Positions 18,753 to 26,860 of a stretch of 64,000 bases of DNA are shown piece after piece (the stretch's first letter is position 1; each line of letters opens with the position of its first letter). The stretch is from the NCBI GenBank assembly GCA_937887565.1, contig CALABS010000052.1, positions 1 through 64,000 on the forward strand, given 5' to 3'. This stretch comes from an uncultured Rhodospirillaceae bacterium (GTDB taxonomy: Bacteria; Pseudomonadota; Alphaproteobacteria; Rhodospirillales; Magnetospirillaceae). The position numbers and the translations under genes are program-made. The notes under the pieces were generated by a model. The model made no database searches and was not told the origin of the DNA. It was given only the letters and a program-made list of their open reading frames with translations.

Positions 18753-19745
18753 ATGAGCGTCACCATCACCCGTCGCCGCGCGCTGACCATCCTTGCCGCC
18801 GCCGCCGGCGTTCCCCTCGTCCTCCATGCCACCAAGGCTCAGGCGCGTCTGGTCAAGTGGGAGGGCACCGCGCTGGGCGCCCCGGCCAGCCTGTCGCTCT
18901 ACCATACCGACGAGGCCGGCGCCCGCGCCGCCATCGACGCCGCCGTCGCCGAGCTGCGCCGCCTCGAGGGCATCTTCAGCCTGTACCGCGCCGACTCGGC
19001 GGTGGCCGAGCTGAACCGCGCCGGCCGCCTTGACGCGGCCCCGGCCGAACTGGTCGAGCTGATGGGCCGCGCGGTGGAGACCGCCGCGCTGACCGGCGGC
19101 GCCTTCGATCCCACCGTGCAGCCGCTATGGCAGCTGTATTTCGACCACTTCACCGCCGCCGAGCCGGACCCGGCCGGCCCCGCCGCCGCCGCCGTCGCCG
19201 CCGCCCGCGCCCTGGTGGACTGGCGGGCCATCCGCGTCGAGGCGGCCTCCGTCGCCTTCGCGAGGCCGGGCATGGGGGTGACGCTCAACGGCATCGCCCA
19301 GGGCTACATCACCGACCGCGTGTCCGGGGTGCTGCGCGCCCAGGGCCTGGAGCGCATGCTGGTGGACATGGGCGAGCCGCGCGCCCTGGCCGCCAAGCCG
19401 GACGGGTCGGCGTGGCGGATCGGCATCGCCGACCCGACCACCCCCACCCGCTCGGTCACCACCCTCGACGTGGTCGACAAGGCGGTCGCCACCTCGGGCG
19501 GCTACGGCACCATTTTCGACGGCGCCGGCCGCTTCACCCACCTCATCGATCCGGCCTCGGGCGACACCGCCCCGGCGCTGGCCGGGGTGACGGTGGTGGC
19601 CGACACCGCCGCCCGCGCCGACGCGCTGTCCACCGCCCTGTCGGTGGCGCCGGCCGGCCGCCGCCAAGCCATCGTCACCGCCGCCGGCGGCGTGACGGCG
19701 CTGTTCGTGGCCGCCGACGGCGCCATCACCACCATCGAGTCCTGA
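18753..19745 (+). CDS. apbE: FAD:protein FMN transferase ApbE
   Basis: 330 residues, ATG 18753. The N-terminus TRRRALTILAAAAG is a twin-arginine signal, so the enzyme is exported folded to the periplasm. Conserved FAD/Mg sites include NGIAQGYITDRV, VDMGEPRAL and ATSGGYGTIFD, with the threonine-rich end VTVVADTAARADALSTAL. ApbE attaches FMN covalently to a Thr or Ser in its targets. Its place before rnfA makes RnfG and RnfD the obvious substrates; RnfG has the motif DQFAGAT. In Rhodobacter-type rnf clusters this gene is called rnfF. It is followed by the unknown gene at 19766 and rseC. Confidence 0.93.
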   Translation: MSVTITRRRALTILAAAAGVPLVLHATKAQARLVKWEGTALGAPASLSLYHTDEAGARAAIDAAVAELRRLEGIFSLYRADSAVAELNRAGRLDAAPAELVELMGRAVETAALTGGAFDPTVQPLWQLYFDHFTAAEPDPAGPAAAAVAAARALVDWRAIRVEAASVAFARPGMGVTLNGIAQGYITDRVSGVLRAQGLERMLVDMGEPRALAAKPDGSAWRIGIADPTTPTRSVTTLDVVDKAVATSGGYGTIFDGAGRFTHLIDPASGDTAPALAGVTVVADTAARADALSTALSVAPAGRRQAIVTAAGGVTALFVAADGAITTIES

Positions 19746-19765
19746 GTCGCGAAGGAACGGGCACC

Positions 19766-20713
19766 ATGGCCCTCACAATCGATACCGATCGTCTGGCCGC
19801 CGCCTGCCGCGAGCTGGCGCCGACGCCCAGCCACGCCTCGCTGCTCAAGGCGGCCCGGCAGATTTCCGACCTGGAACTCAAGCTGGCCTGCGTCGATACC
19901 GACTGGTACCGCCTGGGCGGCGTGGTCGACGCCCGCGGCCACAAGCTGGCCGACGACCTGGAGGACTGGGTGGCCGCCGAGGCCGGCGGCGACGTCGCCG
20001 CCCTGTTCACCCGTTACGGCGATGCCGGCCTGCGCTTCACCCGCCATACCGGCCGCCGCGTCTACCTGACCGCCGCCCTGGGTCCCGACCCGCTGGATTT
20101 CGTGCAGATCGAGGTGGACGAGGTCCAGGAGAAGATCTGCCGGCCGCTGTTCGAGGCCGACTCCATTCCCGACACCGTCACCGAACTGGAATCGCTGCCG
20201 CCGATTCCCGACGCGGTGCCGCTGACCAAGCCCGCCTATGTGTTCCGGCGCGCCACCCATGTGGGCGCCATGCCGGACCTGGTCTCGGAGCAGAAGGGCG
20301 ATCCCCGCCTGCGGCGCTTCGCCGCCGAATGGGCCGCCAGCAGCGCCGGGTCCTCGGCGCATTTCTGCGAGCGGTGGGCGCTCCGGGTGACCCCCTACCG
20401 CAATTCCGACGGCGAGCACGTGCTGGAAGGCAAGCCGGTCACCTCGCTGAAGGTGGACCTGCCCGACCTGCAGACGGCGCGTGAGCACGCGGTGGACTAC
20501 CGCCCGGCGCGCTCGATGCTGGCCGTCGACCGCGCGGCCGGCTTCCCCATGGCGTGGTATTTCCTGCAGGTGGCCCGCCATTACGCCCACTACCGCTGCA
20601 TCGTCGACGTGCGCGACGATTTCCGCAAGGACGGCGCCGGCATCCCGTCGCTGGCCGTCGCCGACGCCCGGGTCGTCGACCGCTGGATCGACGATCCCTA
20701 CAATTTCCACTGA
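19766..20713 (+). CDS. unrecognised 315-residue protein of the Rnf locus
   Basis: 315 residues from ATG 19766, with AAGGAA upstream, 20 bases after apbE and two bases before rseC. No signal peptide or membrane helix, so probably cytoplasmic. I do not recognise the family. The C-terminal third is rich in aromatic and charged residues (MAWYFLQVARHYAHYRCIVD). Only three cysteines are seen (ACREL, LACVDT and HFCERW; a fourth in KICRPL and a fifth in YRCIVD are scattered), without a CxxC pattern, so an iron-sulfur site is unlikely. Genetic position between two Rnf-associated genes suggests a role in assembly or regulation of the complex. This is an inference from context only. Confidence 0.8.
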   Translation: MALTIDTDRLAAACRELAPTPSHASLLKAARQISDLELKLACVDTDWYRLGGVVDARGHKLADDLEDWVAAEAGGDVAALFTRYGDAGLRFTRHTGRRVYLTAALGPDPLDFVQIEVDEVQEKICRPLFEADSIPDTVTELESLPPIPDAVPLTKPAYVFRRATHVGAMPDLVSEQKGDPRLRRFAAEWAASSAGSSAHFCERWALRVTPYRNSDGEHVLEGKPVTSLKVDLPDLQTAREHAVDYRPARSMLAVDRAAGFPMAWYFLQVARHYAHYRCIVDVRDDFRKDGAGIPSLAVADARVVDRWIDDPYNFH

Positions 20714-20715
20714 CC

Positions 20716-21186
20716 ATGACCGAGCTGGTCGAGGGCTTCGCCAAGGTGGTGGCGGTCGAGCCGGGGGTGGCCTGGCTGGAGCCGGAGCCGGCCGCCGCCT
20801 GCGGCGGCTGCGCCGCCAAGTCCGGCTGCGGCACCGCCTATATCCGTCCCGGCAAGGGCGAGCGCCGCTTCGCCGTCGCCGACGACTTCCATGCCCGCGT
20901 CGGCGACCGCGTGGTGGTGGGCATTGACAAGGCGGTGCTGACCCGCGCCTCCGCCGTGGCCTATCTGATCCCCGTGGGGCTGGTGGTGGCCCTGGCGGTC
21001 GTCGCCTCGGTGCTCGGGGCCTCGGATGCCGGCACCGCCGCCGCCGCCGTGGTCGGGTTGGTGGCCGGCGTGTGGCTGGCGCGCCGGCGGGCCGACCGCA
21101 TGGCGGCGGCGGGCGAGCTGACGCCCGTGGTGTTGCGCCGGATGGGCGCCGCCGACTCCTGCTCGTCCGGGCGGGGCGGCGAATGA
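20716..21186 (+). CDS. rseC: RseC/SoxR-reducing-system protein
   Basis: 156 residues, ATG 20716. The family has an N-terminal cytoplasmic cysteine cluster and two membrane helices. Here CGGCAAKSGCG (about 29-39) gives the CxxC...C pattern, and two helices follow at about 80-100 and 105-120 (AYLIPVGLVVALAVVASVLG and AAAAVVGLVAGVWLARR). RseC works with the Rsx/Rnf complex to reduce SoxR in enterobacteria, so its presence beside rnf is typical. A late CSSGRGGE tail is unusual. The next gene, rnfA, is 358 bases away. Confidence 0.9.
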   Translation: MTELVEGFAKVVAVEPGVAWLEPEPAAACGGCAAKSGCGTAYIRPGKGERRFAVADDFHARVGDRVVVGIDKAVLTRASAVAYLIPVGLVVALAVVASVLGASDAGTAAAAVVGLVAGVWLARRRADRMAAAGELTPVVLRRMGAADSCSSGRGGE

Positions 21187-21544
21187 GCGGGGTCACGGCG
21201 CCGGTGGCCGGCCATCGGGCCTGGATGCCGCCGGCGGCCTCGGTTCCGTGAGGATTTTCTTATGTTGCGCCGCAGCCAGAAACCACATTTTTTCTGGCGC
21301 CATGGAGTGGGGACCGCCCCACCCGTCGGGGCGTTGTCGCGACATTTTTTTGCTCGTATTGTCGATGGGCGCGAAATTTAATTTTTGCTTTTCGACGTTC
21401 GTGGTAACAACCCGTCCTTTCGCGGGTGCGGTGGAGGTCCTTGGCGGCGCGCTTGTGCAATGCGGGATTTTCATGGCGGAACCGCGACAGTTCGGGTACA
21501 CTATGCCCAATTAGCAGGCAAACCGCAGCGGCTGAGTAAATGTT
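21187..21544. other. long intergenic leader before rnfA
   Basis: 358 bases without a gene. It is clearly more A/T-rich than the surroundings between about 21280 and 21420. It holds a hairpin GCCAGAAA/TTTCTGGC (21275-21282 with 21291-21298), the terminator-like element at 21315-21351, and then an A/T-rich block (AAATTTAATTTTT, 21374-21386) that could carry the rnfA promoter, for example TTGTCG (21359-21364) with TTAATT 13-14 bases later, a poor spacing. I looked for a sigma-54 -24/-12 element and for TGT-N10-ACA sites and found none with correct spacing. The rnfABCDGEH run therefore probably has its own promoter here. Confidence 0.5.
21315..21351 (+). terminator. possible terminator after rseC
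   Basis: CGCCCC (21315-21320) pairs with GGGGCG (21328-21333), followed after 11 bases, which include the palindrome GTCGCGAC, by seven T residues (21345-21351). The T-run is not directly next to the stem, so it is only a moderate candidate for ending the apbE-19766-rseC transcript. Confidence 0.35.
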
Positions 21545-22126
21545 ATGCAGGAAATTCTGCTGCTTCTGATCGGGACGGCCCTGGTCAACAACGTGGTGCT
21601 GGTCAAGTTCCTTGGCCTGTGCCCGTTCATGGGCACGTCGAACAAGGTGGACACCGCCATCGGCATGGGCATGGCGACCACCTTCGTGATGACGTTGTCG
21701 TCGGTGCTGGCCTGGGGCATCGAGACCTTCCTGCTGGTGCCGCTCGATCTCGCCTTCCTGCGCACCATCACCTTCATCCTGGTGATCGCCGCCGTGGTGC
21801 AGTTCACCGAGATGGTGGTTCGCAAGATTTCGCCGGCGCTCTATCAGACGCTGGGCGTCTACCTGCCGTTGATCACCACCAACTGCGCGATCTTGGGCGT
21901 GGCGCTGCTCAACGTCCAGGAGGGCCACACCTTCGTTCAAAGCCTGCTGTACGGCTTCGGTTCGGCGGCCGGCTTCACCCTCATCCTGGTCATCTTCGCC
22001 GGCCTGCGCGAGCGTGTCGCGCTGGCCGAGGTCCCCGCCGCCTTCGAGGGCGCGCCCATCGGCTTCATCGTCGCGGGCCTGCTGTCGCTGGCGTTCATGG
22101 GGTTCGCCGGCATCAGCGCCAAGTAA
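21545..22126 (+). CDS. rnfA: Rnf electron transport complex subunit A
   Basis: 193 residues, ATG start. Integral membrane subunit with six predicted helices. Conserved cysteine-bearing half-helices are seen in VLVKFLGLCPFMGTS and LITTNCAILGVAL; in Rnf and Nqr structures the matching cysteines of the A and E subunits hold an intramembrane iron-sulfur cluster. RnfA pairs with RnfE, to which it is homologous. First gene of the tightly packed rnfABCDGEH run, after a 358-base leader. Confidence 0.97.
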   Translation: MQEILLLLIGTALVNNVVLVKFLGLCPFMGTSNKVDTAIGMGMATTFVMTLSSVLAWGIETFLLVPLDLAFLRTITFILVIAAVVQFTEMVVRKISPALYQTLGVYLPLITTNCAILGVALLNVQEGHTFVQSLLYGFGSAAGFTLILVIFAGLRERVALAEVPAAFEGAPIGFIVAGLLSLAFMGFAGISAK

Positions 22127-22138
22127 GAGGTTAGGGAC

Positions 22139-22675
22139 ATGCTCGCCGCCGTCGGAAGTCTCGCCGTTCTCGGAGCCACCCTGGGCACCCTGCTGGGAAT
22201 CGCCGCGCGCTACCTGCGCGTCGACGAGAACCCGCTGGAAGCCGAAATCGAGGCGCTGCTGCCCGGGTCGCAATGCGGCCAGTGCGGTTATGCCGGCTGC
22301 AAGCAGGCGGCCTCGGCGCTGGTCTCGGGCGAGGCCAAGCCGACCATGTGCCCGCCCGGCGGCCGCGAGACCGCCGCCGCCATCGCCGCCAAGCTGGGTG
22401 TCACCGTCGACCTGTCGGGCGCCGAGGAGATGGAGCCCGAGATCGCCTTCATCAACGAGGACATCTGCATCGGCTGCATGCGGTGTTTCCAGGAGTGCAC
22501 CACCGACGCCATCGTCGGCGCCCCCAAGCAGATGCACACGGTGATCGGCGAGGTCTGCCACGGCTGCGGCAAGTGCGTCGAGGTGTGCCCCACCGAGGCC
22601 GTCGAGATGCGGCCGGTGCCGGTGACCCTGGCCAGCTGGCATTGGCACAAGCCGGTCTCGCGGATGGTGCATTGA
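22139..22675 (+). CDS. rnfB: Rnf complex iron-sulfur subunit B
   Basis: 178 residues, ATG 22139. An N-terminal membrane helix (about 4-23) is followed by a four-cysteine cluster region (CGQCGYAGC and a later MCPPGG) and two ferredoxin-type 4Fe-4S motifs, CIGCMRCFQECTTDAI and CHGCGKCVEVCPTEAV. RnfB is the likely entry point for electrons from ferredoxin. It stops one base before the rnfC start region. Length is normal for the alphaproteobacterial protein. Confidence 0.97.
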   Translation: MLAAVGSLAVLGATLGTLLGIAARYLRVDENPLEAEIEALLPGSQCGQCGYAGCKQAASALVSGEAKPTMCPPGGRETAAAIAAKLGVTVDLSGAEEMEPEIAFINEDICIGCMRCFQECTTDAIVGAPKQMHTVIGEVCHGCGKCVEVCPTEAVEMRPVPVTLASWHWHKPVSRMVH

Positions 22676-22676
22676 G

Positions 22677-24212
22677 ATGAAGCTGTTTCGCGTCCGGGGC
22701 GGTGTTCATCCCGACTACCGCAAGGAGCTGAGCTCGGAAAAGGCCACGGTGCCGTTCCCGCTGCCCCAGCGCCTGTACATGCCGCTGCAACAGCATATCG
22801 GCGCCCCCGCCGAGCCGGTGGTGCAGGTGGGCGAGCGCGTGCTCAAGGGCCAGATGATCGCGCGGAGCACCGGCGCGGTGTCGGCCCCGGTCCACGCCCC
22901 CACCTCGGGCATCGTGGTGGATATCGGCAACCACACCGCCCCGCATCCATCCGGCCTGCCCCAGCGCACCATCGTCATCGAGCCCGACGGCAAGGACGAA
23001 TGGGCGCCGCTGCCGGCGCCGGTGGCCGACCATCTGTCGCTGACCCCGGCCGACATCGCGAAACGGGTGGCCGAGGCCGGCATCGTCGGCCTGGGCGGCG
23101 CCACCTTCCCGTCGGCGGTCAAGCTGGATCTGCGGTCGCGTTGCAGACTCGACATCCTGCTGGTCAACGGCGCCGAGTGCGAACCCTACCTGACCTGCGA
23201 CGACCGCCTGATGCGCGAGCACGCCGACGAGGTCATGGACGGCGTGCGCATCATGGCCTACGCGCTGGAGGTCCAGACGGTCCTGATCGCCATCGAGGAC
23301 AACAAGCCCCAGGCCCTGGCGGCCATGACCAAGGCCGCCGCCACCCTGGACGGCGACATCCGGGTGATCGGCGTGCCGGTGCGCTATCCCATGGGCTCGG
23401 AACGCCACCTGACCCTGGCGCTGACCGGCCGCGAGACCCCGGCCCGCAAGCTGACCGCCGACATCGGCGTGGTGGTCCACAACGTCGCCACCGCCCGCGC
23501 CGTGTCGCAGGCCATCCGCGCCGGGCGGCCGCTCATCAGCCGCCTGGTCACCGTGTCGGGGTCGGCCGTCGCCGAGCCCAAGAACATCGAGGTGCCCCTG
23601 GGCACCCACGTCTCCGAGCTGATCGCCTTCTGCGGCGGCCTGACCGAGGAGCCGCGGCGCATCATCTCGGGCGGCCCGATGATGGGCCAGCCGCTGCCCA
23701 GCACCGCCGTGCCGGTGATCAAGGGCACCAGCGGCATCCTGGCGCTGACCGAGGCCGAGACCAACGAGCGGCCCGCCCAGCCCTGCATCCGCTGCGGCAC
23801 CTGCGTGTCGGTCTGCCCGTGCGGGCTGGTGCCGGTGGAGATGGCCGCCTTCATCCGCAAGGAGAACCTGGAGGGCGCCCAGGCGTCGGGCGTCCTGGAC
23901 TGCGTGTCGTGCGGTAGTTGCTCCTATGTCTGCCCGTCGCACATTCCGCTGGTCCATTACTTCAACTACGCCAAGGGCCGCATCAACGCCCTCGAGCGCG
24001 ACAAGCGCAAGCGCGATCTGGTCAAGCGGCTGGTCGAGGCGCGCGCCGAGCGCATGGAGAAGATCGCCAAGGCCAAGCGCGAGGCGCTGGCCGCCAAGAA
24101 GGCCGCCGCCGAGGCCGCCAAGGCCGCCAAGGCCGCCGCCGAGGCAGCCGCCAAGGCAGCCGAGGGCGAGCAGCCGGCCGCCGCTGCCAGCGAGGACAAG
24201 GCCAGCGCATGA
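22677..24212 (+). CDS. rnfC: Rnf complex NADH/FMN and iron-sulfur subunit C
   Basis: 511 residues, ATG 22677. The middle part is the NuoF-like flavin/NAD-binding domain (VGLGGATFPSAVKL, LVNGAECEPYLTCDD). Two 4Fe-4S motifs follow at CIRCGTCVSVCP and CVSCGSCSYVCP. It is the peripheral module that exchanges electrons with NAD. The last 60 residues form a lysine/alanine-rich helix (REALAAKKAAAEAAKAAKAA), a low-complexity extension often seen, with variable length, in proteobacterial RnfC. The stop overlaps the rnfD start. Confidence 0.97.
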   Translation: MKLFRVRGGVHPDYRKELSSEKATVPFPLPQRLYMPLQQHIGAPAEPVVQVGERVLKGQMIARSTGAVSAPVHAPTSGIVVDIGNHTAPHPSGLPQRTIVIEPDGKDEWAPLPAPVADHLSLTPADIAKRVAEAGIVGLGGATFPSAVKLDLRSRCRLDILLVNGAECEPYLTCDDRLMREHADEVMDGVRIMAYALEVQTVLIAIEDNKPQALAAMTKAAATLDGDIRVIGVPVRYPMGSERHLTLALTGRETPARKLTADIGVVVHNVATARAVSQAIRAGRPLISRLVTVSGSAVAEPKNIEVPLGTHVSELIAFCGGLTEEPRRIISGGPMMGQPLPSTAVPVIKGTSGILALTEAETNERPAQPCIRCGTCVSVCPCGLVPVEMAAFIRKENLEGAQASGVLDCVSCGSCSYVCPSHIPLVHYFNYAKGRINALERDKRKRDLVKRLVEARAERMEKIAKAKREALAAKKAAAEAAKAAKAAAEAAAKAAEGEQPAAAASEDKASA

Positions 24213-25285
24213 CCGTCCTGATCGACAAGAGTGGGCCCTACGCCCACGCCCCCACCAGCGTGCAGCGGACCATGACCCTGGTCCTGGCCGCCCTGCTGCC
24301 CGCCACCGCCTTCAATATCTGGCTGTTCGGCTGGCCGGCGCTGTTCCTGTTCGCCCTCACCCTGGTCACCGCGCTGCTCACCGAGGCCCTGTGCCTGCGC
24401 CTGCTCGGCCGGCCGACCTCGCCGACATTGTGGGACGGATCGGCGGCGCTGACCGGCTGGCTGCTCGCCATGAGCCTGCCGCCGTGGGCGCCGTGGTGGA
24501 TCGGCGTGGTGGGCTCGTTCGTGGCCATCGCCTTCGGCAAGCACATGTTCGGCGGCATCGGCCAAAACGTGTTCAACCCGGCCATGGTGGCGCGCGTCGC
24601 CCTCTTGATCTCGTTCCCGGTCCAGATGACCATCTTCACCCGCCCGGCCCCCATCGGCCAGGCCGGGTCGCCCGGGCTGATCGACTCGCTGGCGATCACC
24701 TTCGGCGGCCGCTTCGACGTCGACGCCCTGTCCGCCGCCTCGGCGCTGGGCCACGTCAAGACCGAGCTGTCACGCGGCATCCCGGTCACCGACAGCATCG
24801 CCAAGGCCCCCGAGCTGATGGATCTGGCGCTGGGCATGGCGCCGGGCTCGTTCGGCGAGACCTCGGCCGTGCTGATCCTGCTGGGCGGCGCCTTCCTGCT
24901 GGTGAAAAGGATCATCAGCTGGCACATCCCGGCCGCCATGCTGGGGACCGTCTTCGTGCTCGGCACGGTATTCCACGCCATCGATCCCGGCCGTTACCCC
25001 GACGGCCTGTTCCATCTGCTGTCGGGCGCCACCTTCCTGGGCGCGTTCTTCATCGCCACCGATTACGTCACCTCGCCGGTGGCCAAGCAGGGGCAACTGG
25101 TCTACGGCGTCGGCGTCGGGCTGCTGACCTGGATCATCCGGTCCTATGCCGGCTATCCCGAGGGTGTCGCCTTCGCCGTGCTGCTGATGAACGCCATGAC
25201 GCCGCTGATCGACCGCGGGCTGCGGCCGCGCGTCTTCGGCCGCACCCGCCGGGGCGAGCCGCTGCCGGTCAAGGGGGGCAAATGA
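24209..25285 (+). CDS. rnfD: Rnf complex membrane flavoprotein subunit D
   Basis: 358 residues from ATG 24209, overlapping rnfC by four bases. About nine to ten membrane helices. Conserved parts include GKHMFGGIGQNVFNPAMVAR and IATDYVTSPVAKQGQ. RnfD and its homologue NqrB carry FMN linked to a threonine in an S/TGATxL-type motif in the large periplasmic loop; the corresponding segment here reads DALSAASAL (about 172-179), with serine at the usual threonine position. Whether serine is flavinylated is unknown. RnfD is thought to be part of the ion pathway. Confidence 0.95.
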   Translation: MTVLIDKSGPYAHAPTSVQRTMTLVLAALLPATAFNIWLFGWPALFLFALTLVTALLTEALCLRLLGRPTSPTLWDGSAALTGWLLAMSLPPWAPWWIGVVGSFVAIAFGKHMFGGIGQNVFNPAMVARVALLISFPVQMTIFTRPAPIGQAGSPGLIDSLAITFGGRFDVDALSAASALGHVKTELSRGIPVTDSIAKAPELMDLALGMAPGSFGETSAVLILLGGAFLLVKRIISWHIPAAMLGTVFVLGTVFHAIDPGRYPDGLFHLLSGATFLGAFFIATDYVTSPVAKQGQLVYGVGVGLLTWIIRSYAGYPEGVAFAVLLMNAMTPLIDRGLRPRVFGRTRRGEPLPVKGGK

Positions 25286-25869
25286 ACGCCAAGGACACCC
25301 TGATCCACGCCGTGGTGCTGGGCGGCTTCTCGCTGGCCGCCGCCGGTCTCCTGGCCAGCGGCAACATGTTCACCGCGGACGAGATCCGCCTGCGCGCGGT
25401 CGAGGACCTGCAGGCGTCGCTGACCCAGGTGATCCCGGCCGCCATCCACGACAACAGCCCGGTCGCCGACGCCACCACCGTCGACGGCCGCAAGGTGTAC
25501 CGGGCGCTCAGGGGCGGCCAGGTCACCGGCGTCGCCTTCGAGACCACCGGCAACGGCTATGGCGGCGAGATCCGCGTCATCATGGGCGTCGATTCCGACG
25601 GGAAGATCATGGGGGTGCGCGTGGTCAAGCACGCCGAGACCCCCGGCCTGGGCGACAAGATCGAGGTTGCCAAGTCGGACTGGATCACCCGCTTCGCCGG
25701 CAAGTTCCTGGGCGACCCGCCCGAGGACAAGTGGGCGGTCAAGAAGGACGGCGGCCCCTTCGACCAGTTCGCCGGCGCCACCATCACCCCGCGCGGCACG
25801 GTGAACGCCATCCGTGACGGGCTCAAGTTCTTCGCCGCCCACAAGACCGAGATGCTGGAGGTCCGCTGA
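25282..25869 (+). CDS. rnfG: Rnf complex periplasmic flavoprotein subunit G
   Basis: 195 residues from ATG 25282, four-base overlap with rnfD. One N-terminal helix (about 8-27) anchors a periplasmic FMN-binding domain. The flavinylation motif DQFAGAT lies at 161-167, with Thr167 the expected FMN attachment site; the usual serine before GAT is alanine. ETPGLGDKIE is also conserved. ApbE encoded at 18753 is the likely modifying enzyme. Overlaps rnfE by one base. Confidence 0.95.
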   Translation: MNAKDTLIHAVVLGGFSLAAAGLLASGNMFTADEIRLRAVEDLQASLTQVIPAAIHDNSPVADATTVDGRKVYRALRGGQVTGVAFETTGNGYGGEIRVIMGVDSDGKIMGVRVVKHAETPGLGDKIEVAKSDWITRFAGKFLGDPPEDKWAVKKDGGPFDQFAGATITPRGTVNAIRDGLKFFAAHKTEMLEVR

Positions 25870-26549
25870 TGGCCCAGTACCGCACCATCGTCCGCCAGGG
25901 GCTGTGGGACAACAACGTGGTCTTCGGCCAGATGCTGTCGTTGTGCCCGGCGCTGGCGGTGACCTCGTCGGCCACCAACGGCCTGGGCATGGGGCTGGCC
26001 ACGCTGGCGGTGCTGACCGCGGCCAACCTGCTGGTGGCGGCCCTTCGCCGTTTCATCACCGCCGAGGTTCGCATCCCGGCCTTCGTGCTGATCATCGCCA
26101 CCATGGTGACCATCGTCGACATGGCCATGAACGCCTGGCTGCACGAACTCTACAAGGTGCTGGGCCTGTTCATCCCGCTGATCGTGGTCAACTGCCTGAT
26201 CCTGGGCCGCGCCGAGAGCTTCGCCTCCAAGAACCCTGTGGCGCCGTCCATCGTCGACGGCCTCGCCATGGGCCTGGGCTTCACCCTGGCGCTGGTGGTG
26301 CTGGGCGGCGTGCGCGAGATCATCGGCACCGGCACCCTGTTCGCCAACGCCTCGGGCCTGTTGGGGCCGGCCTTCACCTTCCTGGAGATGACGCTGACCC
26401 CGGCCGACTATCCCGGCGCGCTGGTGATGATCCTGCCGCCGGGCGGCTTCCTCGCCACCGGCGTGCTGATCGCCCTCAAGCGCATCATCGACGCCCGCGC
26501 CGGCAAGAAGATGGATGCCGCCGCTCCCGCCTGCCACGCCGCCGAGTGA
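25869..26549 (+). CDS. rnfE: Rnf electron transport complex subunit E
   Basis: 226 residues, ATG overlapping the rnfG stop (TGATG). Six membrane helices, homologous to RnfA and arranged with inverted topology. Cysteine-bearing motifs FGQMLSLCPALAVT and LIVVNCLILGRAESFA are intact. With RnfA it holds the intramembrane cluster between the cytoplasmic and periplasmic electron carriers. The C-terminus (KKMDAAAPACHAAE) is a short soluble tail. Confidence 0.97.
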   Translation: MAQYRTIVRQGLWDNNVVFGQMLSLCPALAVTSSATNGLGMGLATLAVLTAANLLVAALRRFITAEVRIPAFVLIIATMVTIVDMAMNAWLHELYKVLGLFIPLIVVNCLILGRAESFASKNPVAPSIVDGLAMGLGFTLALVVLGGVREIIGTGTLFANASGLLGPAFTFLEMTLTPADYPGALVMILPPGGFLATGVLIALKRIIDARAGKKMDAAAPACHAAE

Positions 26550-26554
26550 CTGCC

Positions 26555-26842
26555 ATGAAGGTCGGAATCGCCTACGCCACCCCCAGCAAGCAGACCTGGA
26601 CCACCATCGACGTCCCCGAGGGCACCACGGTCGAGAGCGTCATCCGCACCTCGGGCATCCTGGCCCAGTTCCCCGAGATCGACCTCGAGACCCAGAAGGT
26701 CGGCATCTTCGGCAAGCCGGTGACGCTGGACACCGTGGTCGAGGAGGGGGCGCGGATCGAGATCTACCGCCCCATCACCGCCGATCCCAAGACCGTGCGC
26801 CGCCGCGCCAAGCCCGGCGCCGACGATTCGGGCGACGACTGA
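26555..26842 (+). CDS. rnfH: RnfH family protein
   Basis: 95 residues from ATG 26555. It has the ubiquitin-like beta-grasp fold of the RnfH/YfjF family: VGIAYATPSKQTWTTIDVPE, then GTTVESVIRTSGIL and VGIFGKPVTLDTVVEEGARI. The role is not settled. It is the last gene of rnf clusters in nitrogen-fixing bacteria and also occurs as the antitoxin-like partner in RatA-RnfH pairs; no RatA gene is next to it here. It is convergent with rmuC, 18 bases away. Confidence 0.92.
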   Translation: MKVGIAYATPSKQTWTTIDVPEGTTVESVIRTSGILAQFPEIDLETQKVGIFGKPVTLDTVVEEGARIEIYRPITADPKTVRRRAKPGADDSGDD

Positions 26843-26860
26843 CGGGTCTCGCGCGGGCAC

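Noticed and set aside
21187..21544. NifA or sigma-54 control of rnfA
   Set aside because: TGGC-like and TTGC-like pieces occur, but none has the 12-base GG-to-GC spacing of a -24/-12 promoter, and no TGT-N10-ACA site was found.
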